Source of the DNA: Cokeromyces recurvatus
Taxonomy: Eukaryota > Mucoromycota > Mucoromycetes > Mucorales > Mucoraceae
Reading direction: 5' to 3'
DNA length: 64,000 bases
NCBI RefSeq assembly: GCF_025118155.1
Contig: NW_026251417.1
Location: 1-64,000 of the forward strand
Notes under the pieces: generated by a model
Databases searched by the model: none
The model's input: the letters and a program-made list of their open reading frames with translations, nothing else
Told to the model about the DNA's origin: nothing
In this document: piece by piece, positions 47,269 through 57,338 of the stretch
Numbering within the stretch: position 1 is the first letter of the stretch
Layout: each line of letters starts with the position of its first letter
Made by a program: the position numbers and the translations under genes

Positions 47269-47959
47269 TTATTCCCATGACTCCTCAACAGTTTCCCTTA
47301 CTCGACGAACATATTCCTTTCTATTTTCACGATAAAGATTAGCTGCTTCTGCATTTGCTGGCGAATTAGGATTAGGATCATTAAAAAGAGATTGAATACT
47401 TGTCAAGATGGCTGCAACATCATATGTAGGACTCCATCTGTTTTGCAAAATATCAAGACAAAGTTCACCATTAGCATATACGTTGGGATGAAACATTTTT
47501 GATACAAATTTTACTTGAGGTGGTTTATTGGGCTACATTGAATTAATATCAAATATATTTTTACATCAATATAACTTACATAGGTCTCATCAAATTGTAA
47601 AACTAATTTAAATGTGCCATCTTCGAAAGGAGTATCCGCTATATATTATTAGTGTTATTATCAGTTAAGTTAAGGAAAAAAAAATGAAACTGCAGCATCA
47701 ATTAATATTTACCAGGACCAAAGATGACTGCATTCCACATCATAATGTTATCTGGACAAGGTGCACCTGAAATATTGAATAAGTATATAATTGACCACCC
47801 ATTATTTATTTTTGTTTTTTACCTGATACACCAGCTATTAAAAAATAATTGTTAATTTTTGCTAATTCATTTGGATGATAAATTTATAATCTAACCTGGT
47901 GGATCACTCTGTAATCTCTTGAAGTCACGCATAAGTCTTCTTCTAGTAGGCGTCGACAT
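47269..47959 (-). CDS. RAD6: Ubiquitin-conjugating enzyme E2 RAD6 (UBE2A/B type)
   Basis: E2 enzyme. In the family it ubiquitinates histone H2B (with Bre1) and PCNA (with Rad18). Five exons, 47896-47959, 47823-47834, 47713-47766, 47580-47638 and 47269-47532, give 150 residues. The second exon is only 12 nt and encodes the middle of PPAGVSGAP. Signatures: [17 protein letters not shown] at the N-terminus, [13 protein letters not shown], and the catalytic-Cys block [20 protein letters not shown]. The C-terminus [13 protein letters not shown] ends where animal UBE2A/B end and lacks the long acidic tail of S. cerevisiae Rad6. Confidence 0.97.
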
Positions 47960-49149
47960 TTTCGATTTTATAAATTTATTTAAATCTAATCTGTTTTAAT
48001 CTAGATTACAAAGAAAAAAAGAAATAAAATATGTGTATAAAAAAAAAAGCTACGTAAAATAAAGCGTTTAGATTATGAACGTGACTGCTGCTCTAGAAGT
48101 AAATATGTATACATAGTCTTCTTTTTGTTTTTTTAAACTTGATTAATAAGCCTATATTTTCAATGATTCACACTCCTTTAAATGGATATGAGTAGAACTG
48201 TATGAAACAATGAATTGATATTTAAAGAGAATTTTCATTTTATACATACACGAACATTTCATGGATGTATGCAGGACAGTATTAACATCCGAGAAAAATT
48301 ATTTAAACTTCCGCAGATTATTAATTCGAAAAGAACCAGCAGCTTATAAATAAAATGAACAGTTTATTCTTCTATTTCTTAAAACACCTATACTCTATAT
48401 TCCGTAAAATCAGATTTTTTTCCTATTTTAATTCAAACTAATAAATTTAACTTGTAACTGTTTTTTTTCTTAAAAAAAAAAAGAAAAAAAAAAGATAGTA
48501 AAGATCAATTTGTATCTGTTTTAAGTATTGTAGTGAGTAAATCCAAAATTATCTTCTTTCAGCCATTATATATTTAATATCTATAGTTCAATGTTGAATT
48601 GAGTTTGACCAACTAATCAGACGGAAGCCAATAACTACTTCCAATGTAATCGGAAAAATTGAGATAACAAAGCTACTAAAATTTATTATAATAAACTAAT
48701 GAATCTCCATAGATTCCTAAAGCTCCAAGCAATGTAATAATAAATGTGTAGCTCATATTAATATAAAATAACGGAAAATGCCCGAGAATATCATCTTGCT
48801 GAACTATTTTATCTGATACATGTATATACGTCGAGTAATTCTTTTTATGTTTACATCTCTTAATTTGAGGTAAAGTCGAATGATATAAAATTATACTTTT
48901 ATCCCTGGGATATACAACCTACTTATCTTCCTCAACCAGAGACAGTAGCCATGTTGTTCCTTATTCATTCTCTATTTTAATGCAGTCCTTTTATTCATGT
49001 ATCCTATTTCTCTATCAAGGTGAAAATGTATAATTTACGTTTAGTATAAATAAAATTTATGCTGTTAAATAATATTATACATGAATATTTATTTTATTTT
49101 ATTTTATTTTATTTTATTTATTTTTTTTTCTCTAAGCAATATAAATAAA
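47960..49149. other. Divergent upstream region of RAD6 and OCA1-like gene
   Basis: AT-rich. Contains an imperfect A/T-run segment at 48461-48495 and a (TTTTA)n repeat at about 49090-49120 just upstream of the OCA1-like start. No gene is seen. Confidence 0.45.
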
Positions 49150-49807
49150 ATGAGTTCACAACATTTTATACCACCTGTGGTAAAAGCATTAACTTTAATC
49201 GCACATTGATCTCCAAGCTAATTTTAACATTAGAATTTTGGTATGATTGAAGAAGATCTTTATCGCTCAGGCCAACCCAATGAGCTTAATTTTCCTTTTC
49301 TCGAAAAACTTGGTTTAAAAACAATAGCATGGCTTGCTCCAGAAGAGCCTAATCAACGCTTGTATGTTTAAGCTTGAATGATTTTATTATTTTGCTTATA
49401 ATTTTCTATAGTTTAGATTTCATCGATGATCAAGAAATTCAAATGCATCATTTGGGTGTTGTTTCTTCTGTCAATGCTTGGGATCCTATTACAGAAGAAG
49501 CCGTGCTTCAAGCACTAGAACTAATATTAAATCCGTCAAATTATCCAATGATGATTATGTGTAATTTAGGCAGACATAGAACAGGTATGCAATATGTAAT
49601 ATTACTTGTATTCAATTACTAATATTTACAACAGGAACTATTGTGGGCTGCATGAGAAAATTACAGCGATGGAATTTAACATCAATCTTTGAAGAATATA
49701 GAAGATATGCAGGACCTAAAGTTAGATTATTAAATGAACAATTTATTGAATTGTTTGATACAGATCTAGTGACAATACCAGTAAATAAACCAAAATGGTT
49801 CTTTTAA
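49150..49807 (+). CDS. OCA1: OCA1/SIW14-type atypical dual-specificity phosphatase
   Basis: Cysteine-based phosphatase of the plant/fungal atypical DSP group; yeast relatives act in oxidant-induced cell-cycle arrest, and Siw14 removes a phosphate from inositol pyrophosphates. Four exons, 49150-49179, 49234-49361, 49412-49584 and 49635-49807, give 167 residues. The family opening [20 protein letters not shown] is followed by [12 protein letters not shown] and the CX5R active site CNLGRHRTG, which is split by the third intron. The conserved tail reads [17 protein letters not shown] and FDTDLVTI. The spacing and the NLGRHRTG loop fit OCA1 somewhat better than SIW14. Confidence 0.9.
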
Positions 49808-50193
49808 AAGTAAATACTTTCTCTTTTTAAATTTAATGTTTCTTTACAGTATAAGGCCTTTTCTTTGCTGCTAGTAATGATATCCTTCACTATAAATATA
49901 TAAAACTATAGAAATAACATTAGACTTATTTTAATAATTGACTATAATGTGATGTTCCTCTTTGCCAAATACAATAAACGCTTTTGTAGGTGTTGTAGGT
50001 ATTCTATTCTTATATTAGTACTGAATTAACAAAGCGTTGCTTCTTCATTATCATAACATATATAATGACCTTTACCATTAATATATAGATTCTTATTGAT
50101 TGAGATAATAAAATGACTTTATTAAGTTAAATTTTTCATCATGTAGTTTAAGTATATAAGCATATACATGAACAAAAAGTTATAGTATAAAAT
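49808..50193. other. Convergent 3' spacer
   Basis: 386 bp between two convergent genes, AT-rich, with AATAAA-like words. No gene is seen. Confidence 0.45.
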
Positions 50194-53100
50194 TTAGTAG
50201 GGAGGACGATAGTAAGATGACGAGTAATTATTATTATTATTATTATTATTATTTGAATGTTGCTGTTGTGGGGGATAATATTGACCCTGTGGATAATAGT
50301 ATTGAGGAGATGGATAATACATGTTTTGCTGTACGCTAGCAGTAGGATATTGTAGCTGGGGAGGAGGATTTGTTACTGCTTGTTGTGGAGGAGGAGGAAG
50401 ATTGGATTGTGAGATTGTATGATAGGTTTGTTGCTGTTGCTGTTGCTGCTGTTGTTGTTTTGTAATAACTAACACACCCAAGAACAAATCGCTTTTTCGT
50501 TTTCTTTCTTCTACACGTACTACATACAGACAATCAGGTATTTGTTGAGTTTGGTACAAAGGAATCAAGTAAAAGTCTTTAACAATTTTCTTATTATGTC
50601 CTATAACTGCATATCTTTGTCTTGATTCTAAATATTTAATTAGCGTCTGTTCTTGTTCCTTATGATCACTTTTAGCTTCTACTTCTATTAACACAATTTC
50701 TCGACTTGTAGAGTATTGCGTTTGTGTTATATAGTTAGTAACGCGATCTGTAGGTATACGGCCTTCAATCCACATAGTAGGTGATAAAACATCTTGCCAT
50801 TCCTTTTCACTTAATAGACGCCCTCCAATTTGTCTTGCTGTTGCTTCAAATTCTGCAACTTGTGGCATATTAACACGACCATGCCAAATTGTAGGTAACC
50901 CCTTTTCTCCTTCTCCTTCTTCTTCTTCCATAATCTCCTTCTCTTCTTCCTGTATCTCTTCTTTTTCTTCGTTTTCTTCTTGGTCATTATTGTCAAGCTT
51001 AGTTGTGTCTACTTCTTCTACCATAAATGGGGTATCATCTTCTTCACCTAGTAATTCTTCTACATCCTTCGTGACTTTCCTTCTCTTCAATTCAGGATCA
51101 ACATCTTCCGTCGTACTCTCACGTTTGTTCCCTTTATTATCATCAAGATAAGTTGGAATACCAATACGTGCTAAAATATTATCCAAGGGATCCATTATTT
51201 TTGAATCAGAGGATGTATTATTAGGACTCAAACTAGATATATGGTTTTTTTTATTAGGTTCTTTTGTAGAAGGAGAAGACGGGTGGTGAGTATCGGCTGA
51301 ACTGATCCTTTCAAGTTCTTGTTTTACTTGTTGTGAATACATATCCTCGTCTTGGTTTGATTTAGGAACCATGATGATATCACCTTTATGCGTCTTTTTA
51401 ATGATTGGCATATTATCTATCGTCATTACCGAGTTTTTCAAAGCCTTTTTTCGCAGAACTTCCGACATTGACTTCAGTTCAGGATTCGCCATATCTTCAG
51501 AAGACATCTTGACTAAATCATGAGGTGATAAATCTCCAGTCACAACACGTAATTGAAATACTTTATTAGCTTTATCCTTGAGATTATACAAAAGAGATCG
51601 AAATTTACTTTTATATTTCTCTCCACAAGTACGTTGACGTCCTTTATTAAATTCACCAAGCTGCTCTAACATTGTCTTTTCAATCGATCTTGCCAATTCC
51701 TCTGCTCTTTCTTGTGGGTCTGGATTACCCTCGAACATGTCTGCATTTTCTTTAAGAGATTCATCAAAAATAGATCTTAGAACATTAGTCATGTTTTTGA
51801 TGACATTACGACGAACAGGGTTTTCTTCCTCTGTCATTAGACTTGGGGACATTGGTGTATTTGGTGTGCTACCCTCTTCATCAGTTATCATTTCTGTCTT
51901 TTCTTCAGGTTGATTTATTACATCATTATTAACATCATCTGAATTGTCTTTATTATTATTAGTAGTAGAAGAAACTGGCTTTTTGTCGATACTAATAGAT
52001 GCAACAGAAGTCCGCATCGATGATGTACGACGAGGCCTATCTTCTTTTTGTTTACGAGCACATACATCACTACAAAAAGAATCAGCACGAGTAGGATTAC
52101 TACAACCTTTATAAAGACATTTTGATTGAATACTTCGACTTGCGTTTCTAGTTTGGCGTGTTGTAATAGACTATATACAAAAAAAGATCAGTTTTTTTTT
52201 GTTTATAAATACATACATAACTTATAGAATATTACCCTTCCCACTTCTTGTTCCTTTGACTCTTGTTCCTTTGACTCTTGTTCCTTTGACTCTTGTTCCT
52301 TTGACTCTTGTTCCTTTGATTCTTGTTCCTTTGATTCTTGTTCCTTTGATTCTTGTTCTTTTGATTCCTGTTCTTTTGATTCCTGTTCTTTTGATTCCTG
52401 ATCTTTTGGCTCCTGTTCTTTTAATCCCTCTTCCTTCGATTCTTGATTATTGTCTTCTTTATTTTCAGCTTTATAATTGTATAGGAATATATAAAAGAAA
52501 GAGTTAATATACTTTGCTATTAATAATGCATACAAATACAAATATAATATTGATACACATTAAAAAGAGGAAAGGTCAAATTCAGTTACATGCTATCTTT
52601 TAATACACTTAGTTTCTTCTCCCTCAAATAATAATTATGATAATAATAACAGTAGCAATAACAATAATAACGATAATAAAATCTTACAGAGAGCAATGAA
52701 AAAAAAAAAAAAAAACCACATAATTACTGAAAGAAATAAACATTCATTTTTTTTAATGTAATAAAATAATACAATCAAGACAAATTATGTACATAAATCT
52801 TCGTCTCATACATGCATAAACTCTCCCTTTGTGATATACTGTATTTGTATGCATATGCACATTTTTAATAAGCTTACCTTCAATACAAGATTTACATATC
52901 CAATCAATATCTTCTTCATTGTCTGGATCAAATCCTACACAAGCACAATGGAACCTATTATAAGAAAAAAAGAAAGGTCAATATATGCATACATGTAAAT
53001 CATAGCCGTAATACCATTCTTGACACCTATCACACTGAACCATAGGTTTTCCATTATAAGGTTGTTTACAAATACAATAGACTTTTTTTGCACGTGTTCT

Positions 53101-53496
53101 TTTTTTCTTGGGGGTCGTAGTTGATGTTGAGATAGTAGTAGTAGGTGATGCCAAAGCAGCAACTGATTTTGAGCGCGTGATTCGTTGTTCAGGTTGCTTA
53201 ATAAGTGAATCAGGCGTAATGCAATCATTGCTTTCATTTAAAATACCACCATGTCCCATAATCTCTGTTAACCCTGGTAAACTATCGAGGCCATTTTTTA
53301 ATAATTCCCAGTCTGTATTACTATTATTACCACTGCTATTATTTAAAAAAATGTTATTGTCCATAGATGACAACATTTCATTGATGGGTGCAGCAGTAGA
53401 ATGCCATTCTTCTTCATGTCCTTGTTCAGTTGAGAGCAAGTTTGTTTCAGCTTGATCTTGTAAATCTAAAAATTCGTCAATATTATGAATGTCCAT
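50194..53496 (-). CDS. BYE1: BYE1-type transcription regulator: PHD finger, TFIIS central domain, SPOC domain
   Basis: Chromatin-linked RNA polymerase II regulator. Four exons, 53015-53496, 52878-52954, 52236-52468 and 50194-52170, give 922 residues. A PHD finger near residues 140-190 (VYCICKQPYNGKPMVQCD, CQEWFHCACVGF, ending ICKSC) is joined across two introns. Next come an ESKEQ repeat tract, a short cysteine motif (CLYKGCSNPTRADSFCSDVC), and a TFIIS central domain with its RTCGEKYKSKFRSLLYNLKD core. A SPOC domain near 700-840 (LPTIWHGRVNMPQVAEF to DCLYVVRVEERKRKSDLFLGV) and a Gln/Pro/Asn-rich tail follow. Yeast Bye1 binds Pol II through its TFIIS-like domain and H3K4me3 through its PHD. 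An upstream ATG would add a poly-Phe leader from an A run, so the start at 53496 is preferred. Confidence 0.9.
52247..52435 (-). repeat. 15-bp coding minisatellite (QESKE units)
   Basis: About nine near-perfect copies, plus diverged copies at one end, of a 15-bp unit lie inside the third exon of the BYE1-like gene (minus-strand unit approximately CAAGAATCAAAGGAA and its one-base variants). It encodes tandem ESKEQ pentapeptides, expected to form a charged helix. Copies at the high-coordinate end are more diverged (EPKDQ, EGLKEQ), so expansion appears to have occurred towards the low-coordinate end. Confidence 0.9.
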
Positions 53497-53591
53497 AGTT
53501 GTATGAAGGAAAAAAAAAAAAAAAAAAAGATAAAATATGTTTTTTTTTAAGGTCTCACTCTCATCAGCCAATTAAATTAATATATCGTCAC

Positions 53592-53632
<41 letters not shown>

Positions 53633-53816
53633 GACGAATAAAACTTATTTTTTAAAGCGAATTTAATACACGTAAATATTGAGACAACCTTAAGCCAAAC
53701 CCTTTTTGTAAGAAATGTCGTTTATCCCATCCTAAATATTCCTTAGAAGTAATGGTTATACACACTTCTCTAAAGTGAAGCACTAATTTATTTTCTTTGA
53801 GCGAGTTTCTTATATA

Positions 53817-53847
<31 letters not shown>

Positions 53848-54582
53848 GTTAACCTTAGATCAGCACTCTTTAATAGCAATTAAGAAGGATAAATATGAAG
53901 GTATAAACAATGAGTCATGACCTAATTACTTCCAAATCAAAACGATTGTAGCAGTAAATTATTATAGTTGTTTATCACAGTGAAATATCCTTTCCTTTCC
54001 TTTATCAATTATGTCCATAGTTTTAATGATATAGACCGCAATTGACGCATAATAGAATATCAAAGTCCTAATGTCTAAGGTACATCTCTTTCTAAAGTAT
54101 ATTTGCTTGCCTACTTCAATAGTCTGGCACATTTCCCCCCGAATATAAACGTAAAGACTAAAATAAAATGCATATATACATATTATATAAGCGTATTATT
54201 GTATTTCTTCTTATATGTGTGAGGATAATTGATAGATTTTTATTAACTACATGCATGATAAAGTTAATATTGCTGTTATCTTCCAGTTATTGTACTAGCT
54301 TTAACTACAGCAAAAGATAGGCCTCAATAAATACAAGTAAATTTCCAAGTATACTAATATTAAAAATCATCATTATTAATCCTACTACAGGTATTCAAAG
54401 ATCAAGATATTGATGATCATTTTCTCTAAAACATACTTTACTTGAAAAATTTGCTAACAAATACTTTATTATTTATTACCCTTTTTTTTTATACCGCCAA
54501 TTAAAAAAATTTTTATTTTTTTATTTTTTTTTTTTTTAACTGTTTATTGTTCCTTTTTTTGTTTTTGTTTTAATATATCAAG
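53497..54582. other. Divergent upstream region with two long T runs
   Basis: Between BYE1-like (-) and MRI1 (+). Contains A20 (53509-53528), T38 (53594-53631) and T27 (53820-53846) runs, and a T-rich leader (54481-54570) directly before the MRI1 start. No gene is seen. Confidence 0.45.
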
Positions 54583-55774
54583 ATGAGTGAGAATAGTAAG
54601 AGATTCTATAAAAAGAAAAAAAAACAAGAAATTGTATTAACCTTAAACTTAAATAGATAGAACCTTGGAAGCTATTAAATATACTAGAGGAGATCTTCGT
54701 ATTCTAAATCAACTCGTTCTACCTCATGAAACTATTTATGAGACAATCGCTAATGTACAAGATGGTCATGCAGCTATCAAGACAATGAAAACTCGTGGTG
54801 CTCCTGCAATTGCTATTGTAGCTGCATTATCTTTAGCTGTAGACGTTAATAATCGTTTTAAAAATGGGGAATTTACAACAGTTGATCAAGTTGTTCAATT
54901 TTTAAATCAATCACTAGAATACCTCAAGACTTCTCGCCCAACAGCTGTCAATTTGTTTGATGCTGCTGCTAAACTTTCAAAATTAATTAATACAACATCT
55001 TGTAATATTCAGGATCCTGCTATAGTCGTTGAGACTTATATTGGAGCAGCTGAACAAATGTTGATAGATGATGTTCAAGACAATAAAAACATTGGCAAAT
55101 TCGGTGCTCAGTATATTATGGAACATGCGAAAAGCAAACAAATTAGTGTTTTAACACATTGTAATACAGGATCATTAGCTACAGCTGGCTGGGGAACTGC
55201 TTTAGGTATCATTCGTGACCTTCATGCAAATCATCAACTTCAACATGCTTATTGTACTGAAACTCGACCTTACAATCAAGGTTCTCGTTTAACTGCTTAT
55301 GAACTTGTTTATGAAAATATTCCCGCTACTTTGATTTGTGATAACATGGCTTCTGCTCTCTTGAAACAGAAGCCTGATGTACAAGCCATTGTGGTAGGTG
55401 CTGATCGTGTGGCTGCTAACGGTGACACGGCTAACAAGATTGGTACATATCAATTGGCTATTACAGCCAAATATCATGGTATTTTATTTATTGTTGCTGC
55501 ACCTTCTACTTCCATTGATTTAAATACAAAGAATGGTGATGCTATCGTAATCGAACAACGTCCTCCTGAAGAATTAGTGACAGTATCTGGTGTTCGTGTG
55601 AGTGATAATGTACCTACTAGTGTTCGTACAGCAGCTGAAAATATTGGTGTTTGGAATCCTAGTTTTGATGTTACACCTGCTAGTTTGATTTCTGCTATCG
55701 TTACTGAAAAGGGAGTTGTTGTTAAAAAAGAAGGAGAAGATGAATTTGATATGACTTCATTCCTTAATAATTAG
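54583..55774 (+). CDS. MRI1: Methylthioribose-1-phosphate isomerase (MRI1 / MtnA)
   Basis: Converts 5-methylthioribose-1-phosphate to methylthioribulose-1-phosphate in the methionine salvage pathway. Two exons, 54583-54595 and 54657-55774, give 376 residues (family about 360-410). The first coding exon is 13 nt (ATG AGT GAG AAT A), and joining it restores the conserved opening TLEAIKYTRGDLRILNQL. Other signatures are MKTRGAPAIAIVAALSLAV, the catalytic-Cys loop THCNTGSLATAGWG, ETRPYNQGSRLTAYEL and the catalytic-Asp block VVGADRVAANGDTANKIGTY. The related eIF2B subunits lack this catalytic pair, so the enzyme call is firm. A frame without the first exon would have to start at TTG (54665). Confidence 0.96.
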
Positions 55775-55917
55775 ATCTAATAAATATATAAATTGTACAT
55801 TTTATAAAGTAATCAATTACAAGAAGCAAAAAAAAAAAAAAAAAGGAGCCGTATAATTTAAAATTTGGTGCACATATTTTATTCCTTTCTTGGATTGAAT
55901 AAGATAAGGTCAATGAC

Positions 55918-56470
55918 TTAACGAAGACGACGAGCTTCACGTTCAGATTCCAAAAGACAGAGAATGTCGTTTTCACGAACGGGACCCTTAACGTTACGGA
56001 TGATGGAACGGTTAGTGTCATCCATGAATTCAACACGAACTTGAGTAACGCCACCACGAGAACCAGTACGGCCGAGAACTTTTGTAACTCTAGCGAGCTT
56101 AACGGGGGTCTTGGAAGAGTCCTATTGTGAAATCAATTTAATATCTCTCCATGCAGGTTTTTTTTTTTTTTTTTTTTTTTGTAATGTGAATGATAAATCA
56201 AAGTAAAGAACAGAAAAGGACAAATCGATATTTTATTGATTAAAATTGTGTATTCGAACCATAATGTATAAATCAATTTACTATCCACACACGAACCAAA
56301 ATTTCGTTAATATTAAATGTGTCATTCTCTTTGTCATTTGCCCGTTGTGTACTGCTACATATCGATTTATCCTTTTTTTTTTTTCCTCTCATCCGCTCTC
56401 CCTATCAATCTATCCATCCATCCATTTTCTGATTTAAATAATGCTATCTTTTATGAAGAATGCTTACCAT
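55918..56470 (-). CDS. RPS28: 40S ribosomal protein S28 (eS28)
   Basis: Small-subunit ribosomal protein. Exon 1 (56468-56470) contains only the ATG. It is followed by a 346-bp intron with donor GTAAGC and acceptor TAG, then exon 2 (55918-56121). Total 68 residues. Exon 2 reads [20 protein letters not shown], then [13 protein letters not shown], and ends [11 protein letters not shown], nearly identical to eS28 across eukaryotes. The ATG-only exon is inferred because exon 2 begins exactly at the second codon and has no usable upstream ATG. The chosen ATG|GTAAGC is the only nearby fit I found. It converges with MRI1. Confidence 0.92.
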
Positions 56471-56641
56471 TATATCTTATTTTTACTATATGGATTGAAA
56501 AGGAGGGAATTTAAATTTGGCTGTATCTTACAGTAATAACTTTACTGCAAGAAGCCAACAGTAAACAAGCTGTGGCGGAAATTCAAAATATATCAGATCT
56601 GCTCGCTACTACTGTACATCATTGTTCTTTTAACATTGTTG

Positions 56642-56696
<55 letters not shown>

Positions 56697-57338
56697 GGGA
56701 CAACTTCAAGCAAAAGTGAAAAAGATAAAGGTTATTACACAAACCTGACAATTTTTTTTTCAAGAAAAAAAAGATGAGTTAGTAGTAATAGTAGTAGTAG
56801 CAGTACTTATTATATTATTAGCTACTCTATTCAAGTCTCTACTACTCCAACATATATACCACTGTGTATTTCTTTTTCTTTTTCTTTATTCTTATTACTG
56901 CAAGGAATATCATGCATTTGTAGTTATAGTTATTATCTTATACACATATTGATTGCAGTCTATTTCTTTTTAATCCCTTTTCTTCCCTTATTTTACTTTT
57001 TACCATAGCTACTAAACATATTAACACTCTTCTCTGTAGCTTCCTTTTTTTTTTCTCTCCTGGTACATTAAATGCAACAGCATCATCATGTTATAACAGA
57101 TTTGATGATAAATAGAATACTCTGTTCTTCAGTTTCATCATTTTAGAAAAATAAACGCTAATCATACTATTCTTTGTCCATTGAAGCTACTTTGCATCTC
57201 TGCCCCTTTTATTTATTTATATCCAGTTTTTTTGGTTTATTTATTAACATGAATATAAATATGTATAAATTTACACACATATACATATATTTTTTTTTTA
57301 TAAAAACGTATTATTTTTATTACAATTTATTATACATA
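56471..57338. other. Intergenic: RPS28 upstream region
   Basis: AT-rich. Contains T41 immediately followed by A12 (56643-56695), (TAG)n-like repeats near 56783-56803, and pyrimidine-rich DNA. No gene is seen. Confidence 0.45.

Noticed and set aside
52199..52507. 102-residue + strand frame rich in LVPLTLVP repeats
   Set aside because: It is the antisense reading of the ESKEQ minisatellite inside the BYE1-like exon.
53497..53571. Upstream ATG adding 25 residues to the BYE1-like protein
   Set aside because: The extension is mostly poly-Phe translated from an A run; the ATG at 53496 has a better context and a natural N-terminus.
54665..54667. TTG as start codon of MRI1
   Set aside because: A 13-nt ATG exon at 54583-54595 joins in phase and restores the conserved N-terminus.
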